A stretch of 64,000 bases of DNA from JBASEY01 sp049652745. GTDB taxonomy: Bacteria; CSSED10-310. Under the pieces are notes generated by a model that had not been told where the DNA came from, did not search any database, and saw only the letters and a program-made list of their open reading frames with translations. The position numbers were made by a program, and so were the translations under genes. Position 1 is the stretch's first letter; each line of letters begins with the position of its first letter. The stretch spans positions 124,001 to 188,000 of the forward strand of contig JBASEY010000017.1 in the NCBI GenBank assembly GCA_049652745.1, read 5' to 3'. Below, in pieces: positions 16,861 to 25,587 of the stretch.

Positions 16861-18272
16861 AACGGATATTATTGTTAGGGTTGAGCCCTTTGCCGACTGT
16901 AAATGACAGATTCACGCTTGCGCCGGGAAAACGCACCTGGCAATTTGCTTCACCATTACTTGAAAAGGGTCATAGAATATGCCTCGTCTGCAGCCGGCAT
17001 CTGGCAGCAAAACAGTCTAAAGATCGAGAAAAAATCGAAGCCGAAGAACATGGTAACCTGATTTATTATGACGTCACCCAAGATCTCTTTGAAAATAAAA
17101 CTTGGCTGCAGCAAATACACGATAATTTCAAACCTGATTGCATTGTCGGAGCCACTGTTTATCCATCATATATTGCAACCAAGCTGCGTACCGATCGCCC
17201 GATCTGGGCTGATCTATTCGGTCATATCATGGCAGAAGCCCAAACAAAATCACAGGTTTTTAAAGATAATTATTACCTGTCACAACTTTGGAACCAAGAA
17301 AAAACCATTCTCGATAGAGCCGACATTTTTTCTGTCGTAGCAAAACCCCAATCTTATGCCACTATCGGAGAACTCGGCACACGATTCCGCCTGAATCGCG
17401 CCACTACCGGATACCAGTTCACCCATGTCATTCCCTGCTCGATAAATGAAAACACGGTGTTTGACCAGAGCAAACAAACACGCATTCTAAGAGGCGTTCA
17501 CGTTCCGGATGATGCTTTCATCATTCTTTGGAGCGGCGGGTACAACACTTGGGCGGATGTTAAAACGCTGTTCAAAGCTTTGGAAAACCTCTTTCAAAGT
17601 CATCCCAATGCTTATTTCGTCAGTACAGGAGGTGAAATAGCTTCTCATGATGAAATCACATATCAATTTTTCCTGAACCAAATCGATCAGTCTATCTATA
17701 AAAATCGATTTATCATGAGAGGATGGATACCATTTTCAGAAATTCCATCATACCTTCATGAAGCAAATATCGGCGTCAATATCGATCTGTTTTCTTATGA
17801 AGGTATTTTAGGGAGCAGAAACCGACTGTTGGATTGGATGCAATTCAAGCTTCCAATGCTGACGTCTGAATTGTGTGATTTATCTTTAATTATTAAAAAC
17901 AACTCTTTAGGGCTGACTTTCGAGCCGGAAAATGTGGATAGTCTTGTAACCGCATTGACACAAGCTATCAACCATCCTGACATGCTGCATTCGATGGCTC
18001 AGAAAGCTTTTGATTACTGTCTTGAGCATTTTACGTCCGAAATGACGACGCGACCGCTTCAGAAATGGGTCGAAAATCCTTGTCGTGCGCCGGATTACAA
18101 GGACAGATACAACCCTGAATCTTGGTCACATTCCGACCATTTCGTAAATACATTAAGCCATTACCGCGCTTCAATTATGAACAACATTAAAACAGGCGGT
18201 TTTTTGCACACCATCAAATGGATTCTCGCCCGGACACCTGGAACTCGACGCTTTTCCAACAACAATCGATAA
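16857..18272 (+). CDS. GT4-like glycosyltransferase, paralogue of the preceding GT4 domain
   Basis: The 471-residue GT-B fold protein aligns along its whole length with residues 1-410 of the upstream protein: both begin LGLSPLP or FGFCPLP followed by RxWQF, share WADLFGHIMAEAQ or WIDLFGHVMAEAQ, ATTGYQFTHVIPC, LWSGGYNTW, YFVSTGGEI and ANIGVNID. The longest frame starts at 16782, but the GTG at 16857 is right: it overlaps the upstream stop (GTGA), has AAGG seven bases before it, and yields the shared N-terminus. Tandem duplication followed by GT2 fusion or loss is implied. The sugar is unknown. Confidence 0.87.
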   Translation: MKRILLLGLSPLPTVNDRFTLAPGKRTWQFASPLLEKGHRICLVCSRHLAAKQSKDREKIEAEEHGNLIYYDVTQDLFENKTWLQQIHDNFKPDCIVGATVYPSYIATKLRTDRPIWADLFGHIMAEAQTKSQVFKDNYYLSQLWNQEKTILDRADIFSVVAKPQSYATIGELGTRFRLNRATTGYQFTHVIPCSINENTVFDQSKQTRILRGVHVPDDAFIILWSGGYNTWADVKTLFKALENLFQSHPNAYFVSTGGEIASHDEITYQFFLNQIDQSIYKNRFIMRGWIPFSEIPSYLHEANIGVNIDLFSYEGILGSRNRLLDWMQFKLPMLTSELCDLSLIIKNNSLGLTFEPENVDSLVTALTQAINHPDMLHSMAQKAFDYCLEHFTSEMTTRPLQKWVENPCRAPDYKDRYNPESWSHSDHFVNTLSHYRASIMNNIKTGGFLHTIKWILARTPGTRRFSNNNR

Positions 18273-18289
18273 ACAACCACAACACTATT

Positions 18290-20215
18290 TCACTCACCCG
18301 CTCCGGAACGCAAAATTTTAAGCCGCTGTATCGCCTCGTGGATAAAAAGGGCTTCCTCAGGATTTTTCTCCGCTTTCTCAATATATTCACTCCAAGTTTC
18401 AATTGCCGAAGCAACTTGATTCAGCGATTCCAGACACATGGCTTTGCCATAAAGAGCCTGAACATTTGAGGGTTCCAATTCCAATACTCTGTCAAATGCC
18501 GCGACTGCCTTCAAACAGTTATGCATGCTCTGTTCTGCTTGAGCGAGATGGAGCCAACCCAAGGAATAATAAGGTTGGATTTCAACGGCTTTTTCGAAAT
18601 GTTCTTTCGCAGCCGGCATATTGCCGTTCGTGGCATAAAAGGTTCCAAGATTCGAATGTGCTTCAACCGAATTTGGATGTAATTTCAACGTCTTTATCCA
18701 CCATGAACTTGCTTCGTAATGGTTTCCATTGCTCCATGCGAGCTTACCCAGGTTCACCATTGCAGGTTCATAATCCGGTTTTAAGGCGAGCGCGTCCAAA
18801 TAAGCCTGTCTGGCTTCATCCACTTTTCCGAGCCTTGTCAGACCACTACCTAAATTAAACAGCGGCTGTACATGCGAGTATGAGGTCAGCGGAATCGCTT
18901 GTAATAAAGCTACAGTCGGCAAAATCCATCCAATTTTGACCAGTTCTCCAAGCATGCGTGTTTTTGCTAAAAGAAATATTTTGTAACAGCAGGCGCCGGA
19001 AAAAGGCGCTAAAAAAACCACTACCGGTAGCCGATATCTTGAATAGATATGAAAGGCTACCCAGATTAGGCAATAAGACATTATCCAAAGATATAAAAAC
19101 CAGGTTTTTTTCCATGTTTTCATCAGAAAAAACATGCCGGTCAAGCCCAACGAACCCAGAAGCCAAAACGGATAGCGAGGATACCTGATGAAACCTGAAT
19201 ACCTGCGATAAAAATCAAAGTCGTAATTATCCGGCACCTCAACCCGGTTCCAAAACAAACCCAATTTGCGTATCTGTAGAAATAAAGCATCTTTAGGGTT
19301 ATCCCGAATCCATTTCAGCGCTTCGTTGCGCCAGTATTTCCCAGCTTCCGCCGGAGATAATTTTCGCCCAACCGCTCGCTCAGCTTCACGATGAAAATCT
19401 TGCTCTTCATATTCAGGCGTCGCTCGAATACGTGGTGGTCTTTTAGAAGTTCCATCAGAATAAGGACTATTACCAAGATATAGATTAGCTCCACCTTGAG
19501 AAGTAAAAAGAACAAAGCGGCCGCTCATACGATAATTTCTCCACGTAAACGGACCGATACTGACAATCAAGCCGATAAAAAAGAAGCCAAAATGTTTGAT
19601 CCATTTACTTGGTTTTTTCCATCCGGAGTCAACGGCGATCCAGAACACCACGAGAGGTATTTGTAAAAGGACCGACCCTTGAGTCGCCGAAGCATAACCG
19701 GTTGCCAACCCCAATAATACCAGCCTGATGCCGACTGGTATTTTCAGTTGACGTTCCAATATCAGCCATAACATCAAAGCAGCAAAAAAAACAGTCAGAG
19801 TTGTCTTTAAAATCAGACCCGTATGAAAAATCAAAACGGGATAAACGGCTAGTGATAAAGCGGCAATAACAGCGGAAGGATAATTGAACAGGTTCAATGT
19901 TATCCTGTAAACCAACACGATAGTTATCAGGTCGATAAGTATTTGTACGATTCTAACAAGTTCAACGCTGTGATTTGAAAAGGAATATATGGCTGCAAGA
20001 AAATATGGATAAAACGGCGCTTGAAAATAGATTCTCTCCGGCAAGTTGCCAGTCAATATTTGTTTAGCCGTCGCGTCATATGCCAGACTGTCCAAGACCA
20101 AAATATCGGCAACAGGATCGTTGTGCAACATGACGAGGTGGCCAAACCGGAACAATGCTGCAATCAGCAAAACCCAGACGATACCCGCTTTACGCACTTG
20201 TTTTCCTGTTGTCAT
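18290..20215 (-). CDS. Polytopic membrane glycosyltransferase (GT39/GT83-like) with C-terminal TPRs
   Basis: The 641-residue protein has about 10-12 membrane helices (residues 12-445), with an acidic residue pattern in the first periplasmic loop (ILVLDSLAYDATAKQI) and FYPYFLAAIY typical of polyprenyl-phosphate-dependent transferases of the PMT/ArnT superfamily. It ends in a TPR array (about 470-620; PAMVNLGKLAWSNGNHYEAS). Such proteins transfer sugars from lipid carriers on the outer face of the inner membrane. It is convergent with the GT4 gene (17 bases between stops) and divergent from the phospholipase-D-like gene. Substrate unknown. Confidence 0.8.
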   Translation of the reverse strand: MTTGKQVRKAGIVWVLLIAALFRFGHLVMLHNDPVADILVLDSLAYDATAKQILTGNLPERIYFQAPFYPYFLAAIYSFSNHSVELVRIVQILIDLITIVLVYRITLNLFNYPSAVIAALSLAVYPVLIFHTGLILKTTLTVFFAALMLWLILERQLKIPVGIRLVLLGLATGYASATQGSVLLQIPLVVFWIAVDSGWKKPSKWIKHFGFFFIGLIVSIGPFTWRNYRMSGRFVLFTSQGGANLYLGNSPYSDGTSKRPPRIRATPEYEEQDFHREAERAVGRKLSPAEAGKYWRNEALKWIRDNPKDALFLQIRKLGLFWNRVEVPDNYDFDFYRRYSGFIRYPRYPFWLLGSLGLTGMFFLMKTWKKTWFLYLWIMSYCLIWVAFHIYSRYRLPVVVFLAPFSGACCYKIFLLAKTRMLGELVKIGWILPTVALLQAIPLTSYSHVQPLFNLGSGLTRLGKVDEARQAYLDALALKPDYEPAMVNLGKLAWSNGNHYEASSWWIKTLKLHPNSVEAHSNLGTFYATNGNMPAAKEHFEKAVEIQPYYSLGWLHLAQAEQSMHNCLKAVAAFDRVLELEPSNVQALYGKAMCLESLNQVASAIETWSEYIEKAEKNPEEALFIHEAIQRLKILRSGAGE

Positions 20216-20253
20216 TCCAAGTTTTCCAGGCTGAGATCAATCTTTTTCCACAA

Positions 20254-20291
20254 GGTTTGAACTTGACGCAAACCACTATCTCCAGTACATC
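20254..20291 (+). promoter_or_regulatory. Possible promoter with overlapping inverted repeat, phospholipase-D-like gene
   Basis: TTGACG (20263-20268), 17 bases and TACATC (20286-20291, 3 of 6) would start transcription near 20298. The -35 box lies inside an inverted repeat, GGTTTG (20254-20259) and CAAACC (20269-20274), that could be an operator. The weak -10 makes this uncertain. Confidence 0.35.
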
Positions 20292-20311
20292 TGTTTTTTA
20301 GGAGGCACTGG

Positions 20312-21775
20312 ATGAAACGCGTATTATTATCGTCATTTTTAGTTATTTCCGCAATGTTGTCCGAAACTGCATTTATTGAAGCTTCAGACATTCCGGCAGG
20401 TTTTCAAGTGTTTTTCAACGATGCTTCTCACAGCCAGAGCAACAGCATCGATATAGAACTGATAAAACTTATCGACAATGCCGATAAATCAATAGCGGCA
20501 GCCTTTTACTCAATTGGGAGGGTCGCTATTGCAGATGCCTTTATCAGAGCTGCCGACCGCTTGGGAATAGACAATGTCCGCATCATCACCGATGCCAATA
20601 ATCGCAATTTATCGGCTTGTAAGCGGCTGGAGACTGCAGGCCTGTACGTAATCGATGAAACATGCGACGGCTGGTCGGGCGACAGCTTGAATTCTCACAA
20701 TAAATTTTGTGTGGTCGATGATGAAAAAGTTTGGACGGGTTCATATAACATCACGGATTCGGGTACGATTTATAACAACAATCATGCCGTGGCTATCGAT
20801 TGCCCGGATCTGGCCCAAGCCTTTTTGACGGAATTCAACGAAATGTGGGGAGCTGAAGCCGGACCTCCCGGCAACTGCTCCTTTTCAACCAATAAAAGAA
20901 CGGTGATTGATAACCTTGTCACGTGCAATGGAGTGCCAATTGAAGTTTATTTCTCTCCGACAATAAGTCCATCACCCAATACGGCATACGATGCTTTGAT
21001 GAACAACATGGACGATACGCTCGAGTCGATCCATTTCTGTATGTATACCTTCACGCAAACGAATTTGGCTGGAAAACTCATACAGATTCATGAAAATGGC
21101 ATTCATGTGCAAGGGGTAATGGACGAGCTCCAAGCTTTAGCGCCTTATTCCGTATACAAATATCTAAAAAACAATCACATCGATGTGATTATGAGCAAAC
21201 AGGTTGAACCTCATGCGAATCTTCTTCACCACAAATTTGCTGTTTTCGATGTCAACCTTGCTGCGGCCAGGGTCGCCACCGGTTCCTATAATTGGACTTT
21301 AGCGGCTCAAACAATCAATGACGAAAACACCTTGATAATTCATAACCAGGCAATCGCCTGGGAATTTTATAAGGAATTCCATCGTAATTATTACGGGTTT
21401 GATCCTGGGGAGAAAGACCCCGTCATTAAGCTTTCGATAAATGAAACCGAATTTATACCGGGAAGTTATTTCATCACTAATGCGTCGATAGTAAACCCCG
21501 GTCATGCTTCGGTGAGTTTTTATGAATATATCATTTTGGACATAGGCGCCCAATATGCGAATGAACAGTTTTATTTCTGGCCGTCCTGGTCCCGCGACAT
21601 TGATTCCAAATATGTGGTTCTTGGGGGTAACAGTTCATTCAATCACAGTATCCTTCAGTTTCTTGTTCCATTGGATATGCCCGGATTCGGTCCGCTCAGA
21701 ATTTGGGCAGGTATGCTTGATTCCAAAGGATCTCTTGTTGGCAATATTGATTTTGTCGAATTTTCTTTTCTTTGA
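20312..21775 (+). CDS. Secreted phospholipase-D-superfamily protein
   Basis: The 487-residue protein has a signal peptide (about 1-24) and two complete HKD motifs: His129-Lys131-Asp136 in SHNKFCVVDDEKVWTGSYN and His306-Lys308-Asp313 in HHKFAVFDVN, each followed by a GSYN. Two HKD halves make one active site, so it should be a catalytically competent phosphodiesterase, either phospholipase or nuclease. The region after about 370 looks like a beta-sandwich appendix. A GGAGG lies seven bases before the ATG. It stands alone between divergent and convergent neighbours. Extracellular or periplasmic action is inferred from the signal peptide. Confidence 0.88.
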   Translation: MKRVLLSSFLVISAMLSETAFIEASDIPAGFQVFFNDASHSQSNSIDIELIKLIDNADKSIAAAFYSIGRVAIADAFIRAADRLGIDNVRIITDANNRNLSACKRLETAGLYVIDETCDGWSGDSLNSHNKFCVVDDEKVWTGSYNITDSGTIYNNNHAVAIDCPDLAQAFLTEFNEMWGAEAGPPGNCSFSTNKRTVIDNLVTCNGVPIEVYFSPTISPSPNTAYDALMNNMDDTLESIHFCMYTFTQTNLAGKLIQIHENGIHVQGVMDELQALAPYSVYKYLKNNHIDVIMSKQVEPHANLLHHKFAVFDVNLAAARVATGSYNWTLAAQTINDENTLIIHNQAIAWEFYKEFHRNYYGFDPGEKDPVIKLSINETEFIPGSYFITNASIVNPGHASVSFYEYIILDIGAQYANEQFYFWPSWSRDIDSKYVVLGGNSSFNHSILQFLVPLDMPGFGPLRIWAGMLDSKGSLVGNIDFVEFSFL

Positions 21776-21798
21776 GCGATTTTTAAATTAAGCCTAAA

Positions 21799-21818
21799 CG
21801 ATATTTTTATCGGTTTTT
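21799..21818 (+). terminator. Weak terminator after the phospholipase-D-like gene
   Basis: CGATA (21799-21803), TTTT, TATCG (21808-21812) then G and TTTTT form a short hairpin with a U tract 24 bases beyond the stop. Immediately downstream a second GC-rich dyad (CGGCC 21819-21823, GGCCG 21833-21837) lies between the convergent genes. The first stem is only five pairs. Confidence 0.4.
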
Positions 21819-21852
21819 CGGCCCGAACGAAAGGCCGTCTTCAATGGAGCCG

Positions 21853-22398
21853 TTATTTCTTTTCAGCTTTTTTAACGGATTCCAAGCCGGCTTGCAGAGC
21901 TTTTCGATTCAGTTCTTCAGTCCCTTTGGGAACTCTGGTCAATACAGCGTTTTCAATGGCCGATTCACTGACCACACCGGACAACGCGACAACCACACCC
22001 AACGCGACGATATTGGCAACGATGATTTTACCAATTTTTTCCTGCGCAATTCGGGTAATTGGGACAACGTGTGTTTTAAAATTCCCTGCAGGCAACTTCT
22101 GAACAAAGTCCTCATCGACAATTAAAATTCCGCCAGGTTTCAAGTCATGGATGTATTTATCACAACTTTCTTGCGTCAATGCCAATAAAAGATCGATATT
22201 GGTTGCCTTAGGGAAAAAGATGTCTTCATCGCTGATGATAACTTCCGATTTACTGGCTCCTCCACGAGCTTCAGGGCCGTACGATTGACTTTGGGTGGCA
22301 TTTTTTTGGTCATAAATTGCCGCGGCTTCCGCCAGAATCACTCCGGCCAGAATCATTCCTTGTCCCCCTGAACCACTCAAACGTATTTCATATCTCAT
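21853..22398 (-). CDS. korC: 2-oxoglutarate:ferredoxin oxidoreductase, gamma subunit
   Basis: The 181-residue subunit has the gamma-family start MRYEIRLSGSGGQGMILAG and SYGPEARGGASKSEVIIS, both diagnostic. With the alpha, beta and ferredoxin subunits it forms the enzyme that oxidises 2-oxoglutarate to succinyl-CoA with ferredoxin as acceptor, or runs reductively. Start ATG at 22398 with GGAG about ten bases upstream. It is the last gene of korDABC, 22 bases after korB. Confidence 0.93.
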   Translation of the reverse strand: MRYEIRLSGSGGQGMILAGVILAEAAAIYDQKNATQSQSYGPEARGGASKSEVIISDEDIFFPKATNIDLLLALTQESCDKYIHDLKPGGILIVDEDFVQKLPAGNFKTHVVPITRIAQEKIGKIIVANIVALGVVVALSGVVSESAIENAVLTRVPKGTEELNRKALQAGLESVKKAEKK

Positions 22399-22420
22399 GA
22401 TTTATAGTCTCCACTGCTGG

Positions 22421-23233
22421 CTAAACATTCGACCCAAGCGCCTTTTGGGCGAGTTTGTTATATTGCTCCGTGTATTCAGGCCGTTCGATATCCCATAAAA
22501 TACCCGTTGTAAATTTGCCTTCCATTTGCTCCGGAGTCAATTTTGCACCGACTGGTACGGCATTATCTTTCATCCATTTTAACATGTCTACAGGTGTACG
22601 AAGTTTATTTCGTCGTCCATAAGATGTAGGACATTGAACGAAAACTTCAACCAGGCTGAATCCGTTTTTAGCGAGCGCTTTAGCAAAAAGTGTTTCCATC
22701 TGTTTGGTATGATACGCTGTCGATCGACCTACAAACGACGCTCCGGCAGCTTTGGCCAACTCGCTGATGTCGAAGTTCGGCTCGATGGATCCATATGGCG
22801 CCGTGCTTGCAAAAGCTCCAGAAGGAGTCGTTGGAGAAGCTTGGCCGCCGGTCATGCCATAGATAAAATTATTGTACAGAATCACAGTGATGTCGATGTT
22901 TCTTCGAGCGGCATGGATAAAGTGGTTTCCACCGATAGCCGTTGCATCGCCATCTCCTGACACGACGATGACGTGAAGTTTAGGATTGGCCAACTTGACA
23001 CCGGTTGCAAAAGCGAGAGCTCTGCCGTGAGTCGTGTGCAGTGTATTGAAATCGACATATCCGGGAGTTCTGGACGAGCAGCCAATGCCGGAAATCAGAA
23101 CGATATCGTTTTTTTCCCATTTCAAAGAATCGATCGCTCTTAGAAGGCTTTTCAACACGGTTCCATCGCCGCATCCCGGGCACCAGATATGTGGAAACTT
23201 ATTTATTCTTAAATATTTTTCATAATTAAACAT
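22421..23233 (-). CDS. korB: 2-oxoglutarate:ferredoxin oxidoreductase, beta (TPP-binding) subunit
   Basis: The 270-residue subunit binds thiamine pyrophosphate: WCPGCGDGTVL near 17-27 and SGDGDATAIGGNHFI near 90 followed by LYNNFIYGMTGGQ (metal and diphosphate site). The frame also opens at a GTG (23236). The ATG at 23233 is preferred because it overlaps the korA stop by one base (TGATG) and has AAGGAG eight bases upstream. The 2-oxoglutarate rather than pyruvate specificity is inferred from the four-gene layout and proximity of sucCD. Confidence 0.93.
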   Translation of the reverse strand: MFNYEKYLRINKFPHIWCPGCGDGTVLKSLLRAIDSLKWEKNDIVLISGIGCSSRTPGYVDFNTLHTTHGRALAFATGVKLANPKLHVIVVSGDGDATAIGGNHFIHAARRNIDITVILYNNFIYGMTGGQASPTTPSGAFASTAPYGSIEPNFDISELAKAAGASFVGRSTAYHTKQMETLFAKALAKNGFSLVEVFVQCPTSYGRRNKLRTPVDMLKWMKDNAVPVGAKLTPEQMEGKFTTGILWDIERPEYTEQYNKLAQKALGSNV

Positions 23234-24372
23234 CACACGATCTCCTTGGTCGCTTCGACGATCAATTTCGGCTCGATTGGTTCACCATTCAATGAATTAA
23301 CAAGGCGTATCGGCACATCTGTATTGACTAAACGTTCAATTTCCCGTTTTACCTGGCCCATATTGGCCTCGACAACAACTATGCCTTTACAGGTCTTGAC
23401 GGTATCTTTGAATGCCTGTTCAGGAAAAGGCCAGAGTGTCATCGGCTGGAATAAAACCGGCTGCCTGTCTTCGTTTTCCATCATCTTCAAAGCTTGTCTG
23501 GCTGACCTGGCTGATGAACCATAGGCCAGGATCAGCACATCAGCTTTCGGATTTCCTGCTGTTTTATATTCGACGATCTCATCTGTATATCGTGATATCT
23601 TTCTATTCAGCCTTCGCATAAACGCATCGATTTTTTGGGGATTATTTGTCGGAAACCCGGTTTCATCATGGCAAAGGCCCGTTACATGGTATCGGTACCC
23701 TGAACCGAAATCCGCCATCGGTGGGATATCGCTTTCCACCATTTTATAAGGCAGATACTCATCATATGGGCAAGTGGGTCTTGGCCGATCGATCCTGACA
23801 ACCTGGTCATCAGGAATTTCAACCAAGATTTCGCGCATGTGGCCGATGATTTCATCGAGCAATAAAATAACAGGTGTACGATATTTTTCAGCCAGGTTAA
23901 AAGCTCGAATGGTCATATGATAAATTTCCGGAACAGTAGATGGCGCCAACACAATAATTTCGTGATCACCGTGAGTTCCCCAGCGTGCTTGCTGAACATC
24001 GCTTTGAGAGGATTGTGTCGGCAAACCGGTGCTGGGGCCTCCTCTTTGAACATTGACGACGACACAGGGAACTTCGGTCATAACAGCATAGCCGATATTC
24101 TCTTGTTTCAAAGAAAACCCTGGGCCACTGGTTGCCGTCATTGATTTAAGGCCTGTCAACGACGCACCGATAACAGCGCCCATAGCGGCTAATTCATCTT
24201 CCATTTGGATAAATTTTCCACCGGTTTTTGGTAATTCCTGGGCAAGAATTTCGGCTATTTCCGAGGATGGTGTTATCGGATAGCCGGCAAAAAACCGACA
24301 TCCGGCTTTCAAGGCTCCCAAAACACAAGCATGATTCCCCTGGACAAACACAGGCTTAATGGTCTGATTCAT
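23233..24372 (-). CDS. korA: 2-oxoglutarate:ferredoxin oxidoreductase, alpha subunit
   Basis: The 379-residue subunit begins with the family stretch FVQGNHACVLGALKAGCRFF and GYPITPSSEIAE, then MEDELAAMGAVIGASLTG and TATSGPGFSLKQENIGYA. The C-terminal half is the transketolase C-like domain (ADVLILAYGSSARSARQAL). It lies between the ferredoxin gene (12-base gap) and korB, with which it overlaps by one base. No gamma fusion is present, so the separate korC is required. Confidence 0.94.
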   Translation of the reverse strand: MNQTIKPVFVQGNHACVLGALKAGCRFFAGYPITPSSEIAEILAQELPKTGGKFIQMEDELAAMGAVIGASLTGLKSMTATSGPGFSLKQENIGYAVMTEVPCVVVNVQRGGPSTGLPTQSSQSDVQQARWGTHGDHEIIVLAPSTVPEIYHMTIRAFNLAEKYRTPVILLLDEIIGHMREILVEIPDDQVVRIDRPRPTCPYDEYLPYKMVESDIPPMADFGSGYRYHVTGLCHDETGFPTNNPQKIDAFMRRLNRKISRYTDEIVEYKTAGNPKADVLILAYGSSARSARQALKMMENEDRQPVLFQPMTLWPFPEQAFKDTVKTCKGIVVVEANMGQVKREIERLVNTDVPIRLVNSLNGEPIEPKLIVEATKEIV

Positions 24373-24384
24373 GATCTCTTTTTC

Positions 24385-24600
24385 CTATTGGTTTAATTCA
24401 TCAGGTATGATTTCTATACAGAAATCAGGACAGGCCTCTTCGCATCTACCGCAGACAATACAGGCTTCAGGATGAACGGCAACTGACTTGAACCTTTTGA
24501 TTTCATAGACACTTTTCGGACAAACTTCAACACAGATGGCACATCCTTTACACCATTCCGTTTTCATTTTGATTTCTTTAAGTTTTCTTGATCGACTCAA
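24385..24600 (-). CDS. korD: 4Fe-4S ferredoxin subunit of 2-oxoglutarate oxidoreductase
   Basis: The 71-residue protein has two 4Fe-4S motifs, CKGCAICVEVCP and CIVCGRCEEACP, that carry electrons from the enzyme to ferredoxin. The start at 24600 is TTG with AGGAG seven bases before it; an internal ATG at 24567 has no SD, so the TTG is more likely. It is first of korDABC, 12 bases before korA. Confidence 0.88.
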   Translation of the reverse strand: MSRSRKLKEIKMKTEWCKGCAICVEVCPKSVYEIKRFKSVAVHPEACIVCGRCEEACPDFCIEIIPDELNQ

Positions 24601-24633
24601 GTTATTTCTCCTAAAAAATCTATTTAATAGTCT

Positions 24634-24683
24634 AAAAAAAACAATTCGACCGACCGAAAGATATGCAATATATCAAATCGGTC
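24634..24683 (-). terminator. Possible terminator after sucCD, before korDABC
   Basis: On the minus strand arms GACCGA-GATAT and ATATC-TCGGTC (24652-24683) form an 11-pair stem with a small internal loop, followed about ten bases later by eight Ts (24634-24641). The distance to the T tract weakens it. Just upstream lies a separate perfect dyad TTCAATG/CATTGAA (24686-24702). The rest of the 114-base gap holds nothing recognised. Confidence 0.4.
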
Positions 24684-24714
24684 ATTTCAATGCAGCATTG
24701 AACCATATTGTTCG

Positions 24715-25587
24715 TCATTGATCAAGATATTTCAACAACATCTTACCAATATTCCCCAGACTGTCTACAACAATTATCCCTGCATCCCTCATTTTACCGA
24801 TTTTATCTTCCGCCGTGCCTTTTCCTCCGGAAATAATCGCACCGGCATGCCCCATCCGTTTTTCAGGCGGCGCAGTTTTTCCCGCCACAAAACCAATGAC
24901 AGGTTTAGTCATCGTGGAGGCGACAAAATCCGCCGCTTTTTCTTCTGCCTGACCCCCTATCTCACCGATCATGATCACTGCATCCGTTCCAGGATCATCT
25001 TGAAACAATCCCAGACAATCCACAAAACTCATTCCCGTTATCGGGTCGCCACCAATACCGATCGCTGTGGATTGTCCCAATCCCAAAGCGGTAACCTGCG
25101 CTACAACCTCATAGGTTAGCGTGCCGCTCCTGGAAATAATTCCTATCCGTCCCGGGCGATGTATGTCGGACGGCATGATGCCGATTTTACATTCCCCTGG
25201 CGTGATGATACCCGGGCAGTTCGGTCCGATTATCCGCACTCCCATTTCCGTTAAACGTTTTTTTGCCAGCATCATCTCGAGCGCCGGCAGCCCTTCCGAT
25301 ATACAGATGATCAGGCGAATACCCGAAAAAGCAGCCTCGTAAACCGCATCGACGGCGAATTGAGATGGAACGAAAATAATGGAGGTATCAGCATTTGTTT
25401 CGGCAACGGCTTCCTCCATAGAGTTGAACACCGGCACCCCGTTGACTCGGGTTCCACCTTTTCCAGGCGTCACCCCTGCTGCTACATCCGTTCCATACGC
25501 TATCATTTGTGCAGTATGAAAAGAACCTTCTCGACCGGTTATCCCCTGAACAATCACTTTGGTATGTCTGTTAACCAAAATACTCAT
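24715..25587 (-). CDS. sucD: Succinyl-CoA synthetase (ADP/GDP-forming), alpha subunit
   Basis: The 290-residue subunit binds CoA ([16 protein letters not shown]-terminal Rossmann-like domain) and carries the phosphorylated histidine in [39 protein letters not shown] is also typical. With sucC it interconverts succinyl-CoA and succinate while making or using nucleoside triphosphate. Its ATG overlaps the sucC stop (ATGA). Being beside korDABC, it forms a complete 2-oxoglutarate to succinate step. Confidence 0.95.
   Translation of the reverse strand: MSILVNRHTKVIVQGITGREGSFHTAQMIAYGTDVAAGVTPGKGGTRVNGVPVFNSMEEAVAETNADTSIIFVPSQFAVDAVYEAAFSGIRLIICISEGLPALEMMLAKKRLTEMGVRIIGPNCPGIITPGECKIGIMPSDIHRPGRIGIISRSGTLTYEVVAQVTALGLGQSTAIGIGGDPITGMSFVDCLGLFQDDPGTDAVIMIGEIGGQAEEKAADFVASTMTKPVIGFVAGKTAPPEKRMGHAGAIISGGKGTAEDKIGKMRDAGIIVVDSLGNIGKMLLKYLDQ

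Noticed and set aside
24587..24601. CTTGA and TCAAG dyad over the korD start, looked at as an HspR operator
   Set aside because: Spacing is five bases rather than seven and arms lack the GT/AC end; probably chance in the first codons of korD.
24686..24702. Seven-pair perfect dyad TTCAATG/CATTGAA
   Set aside because: No T tract and no promoter next to it; noted with the sucCD terminator but no function assigned.
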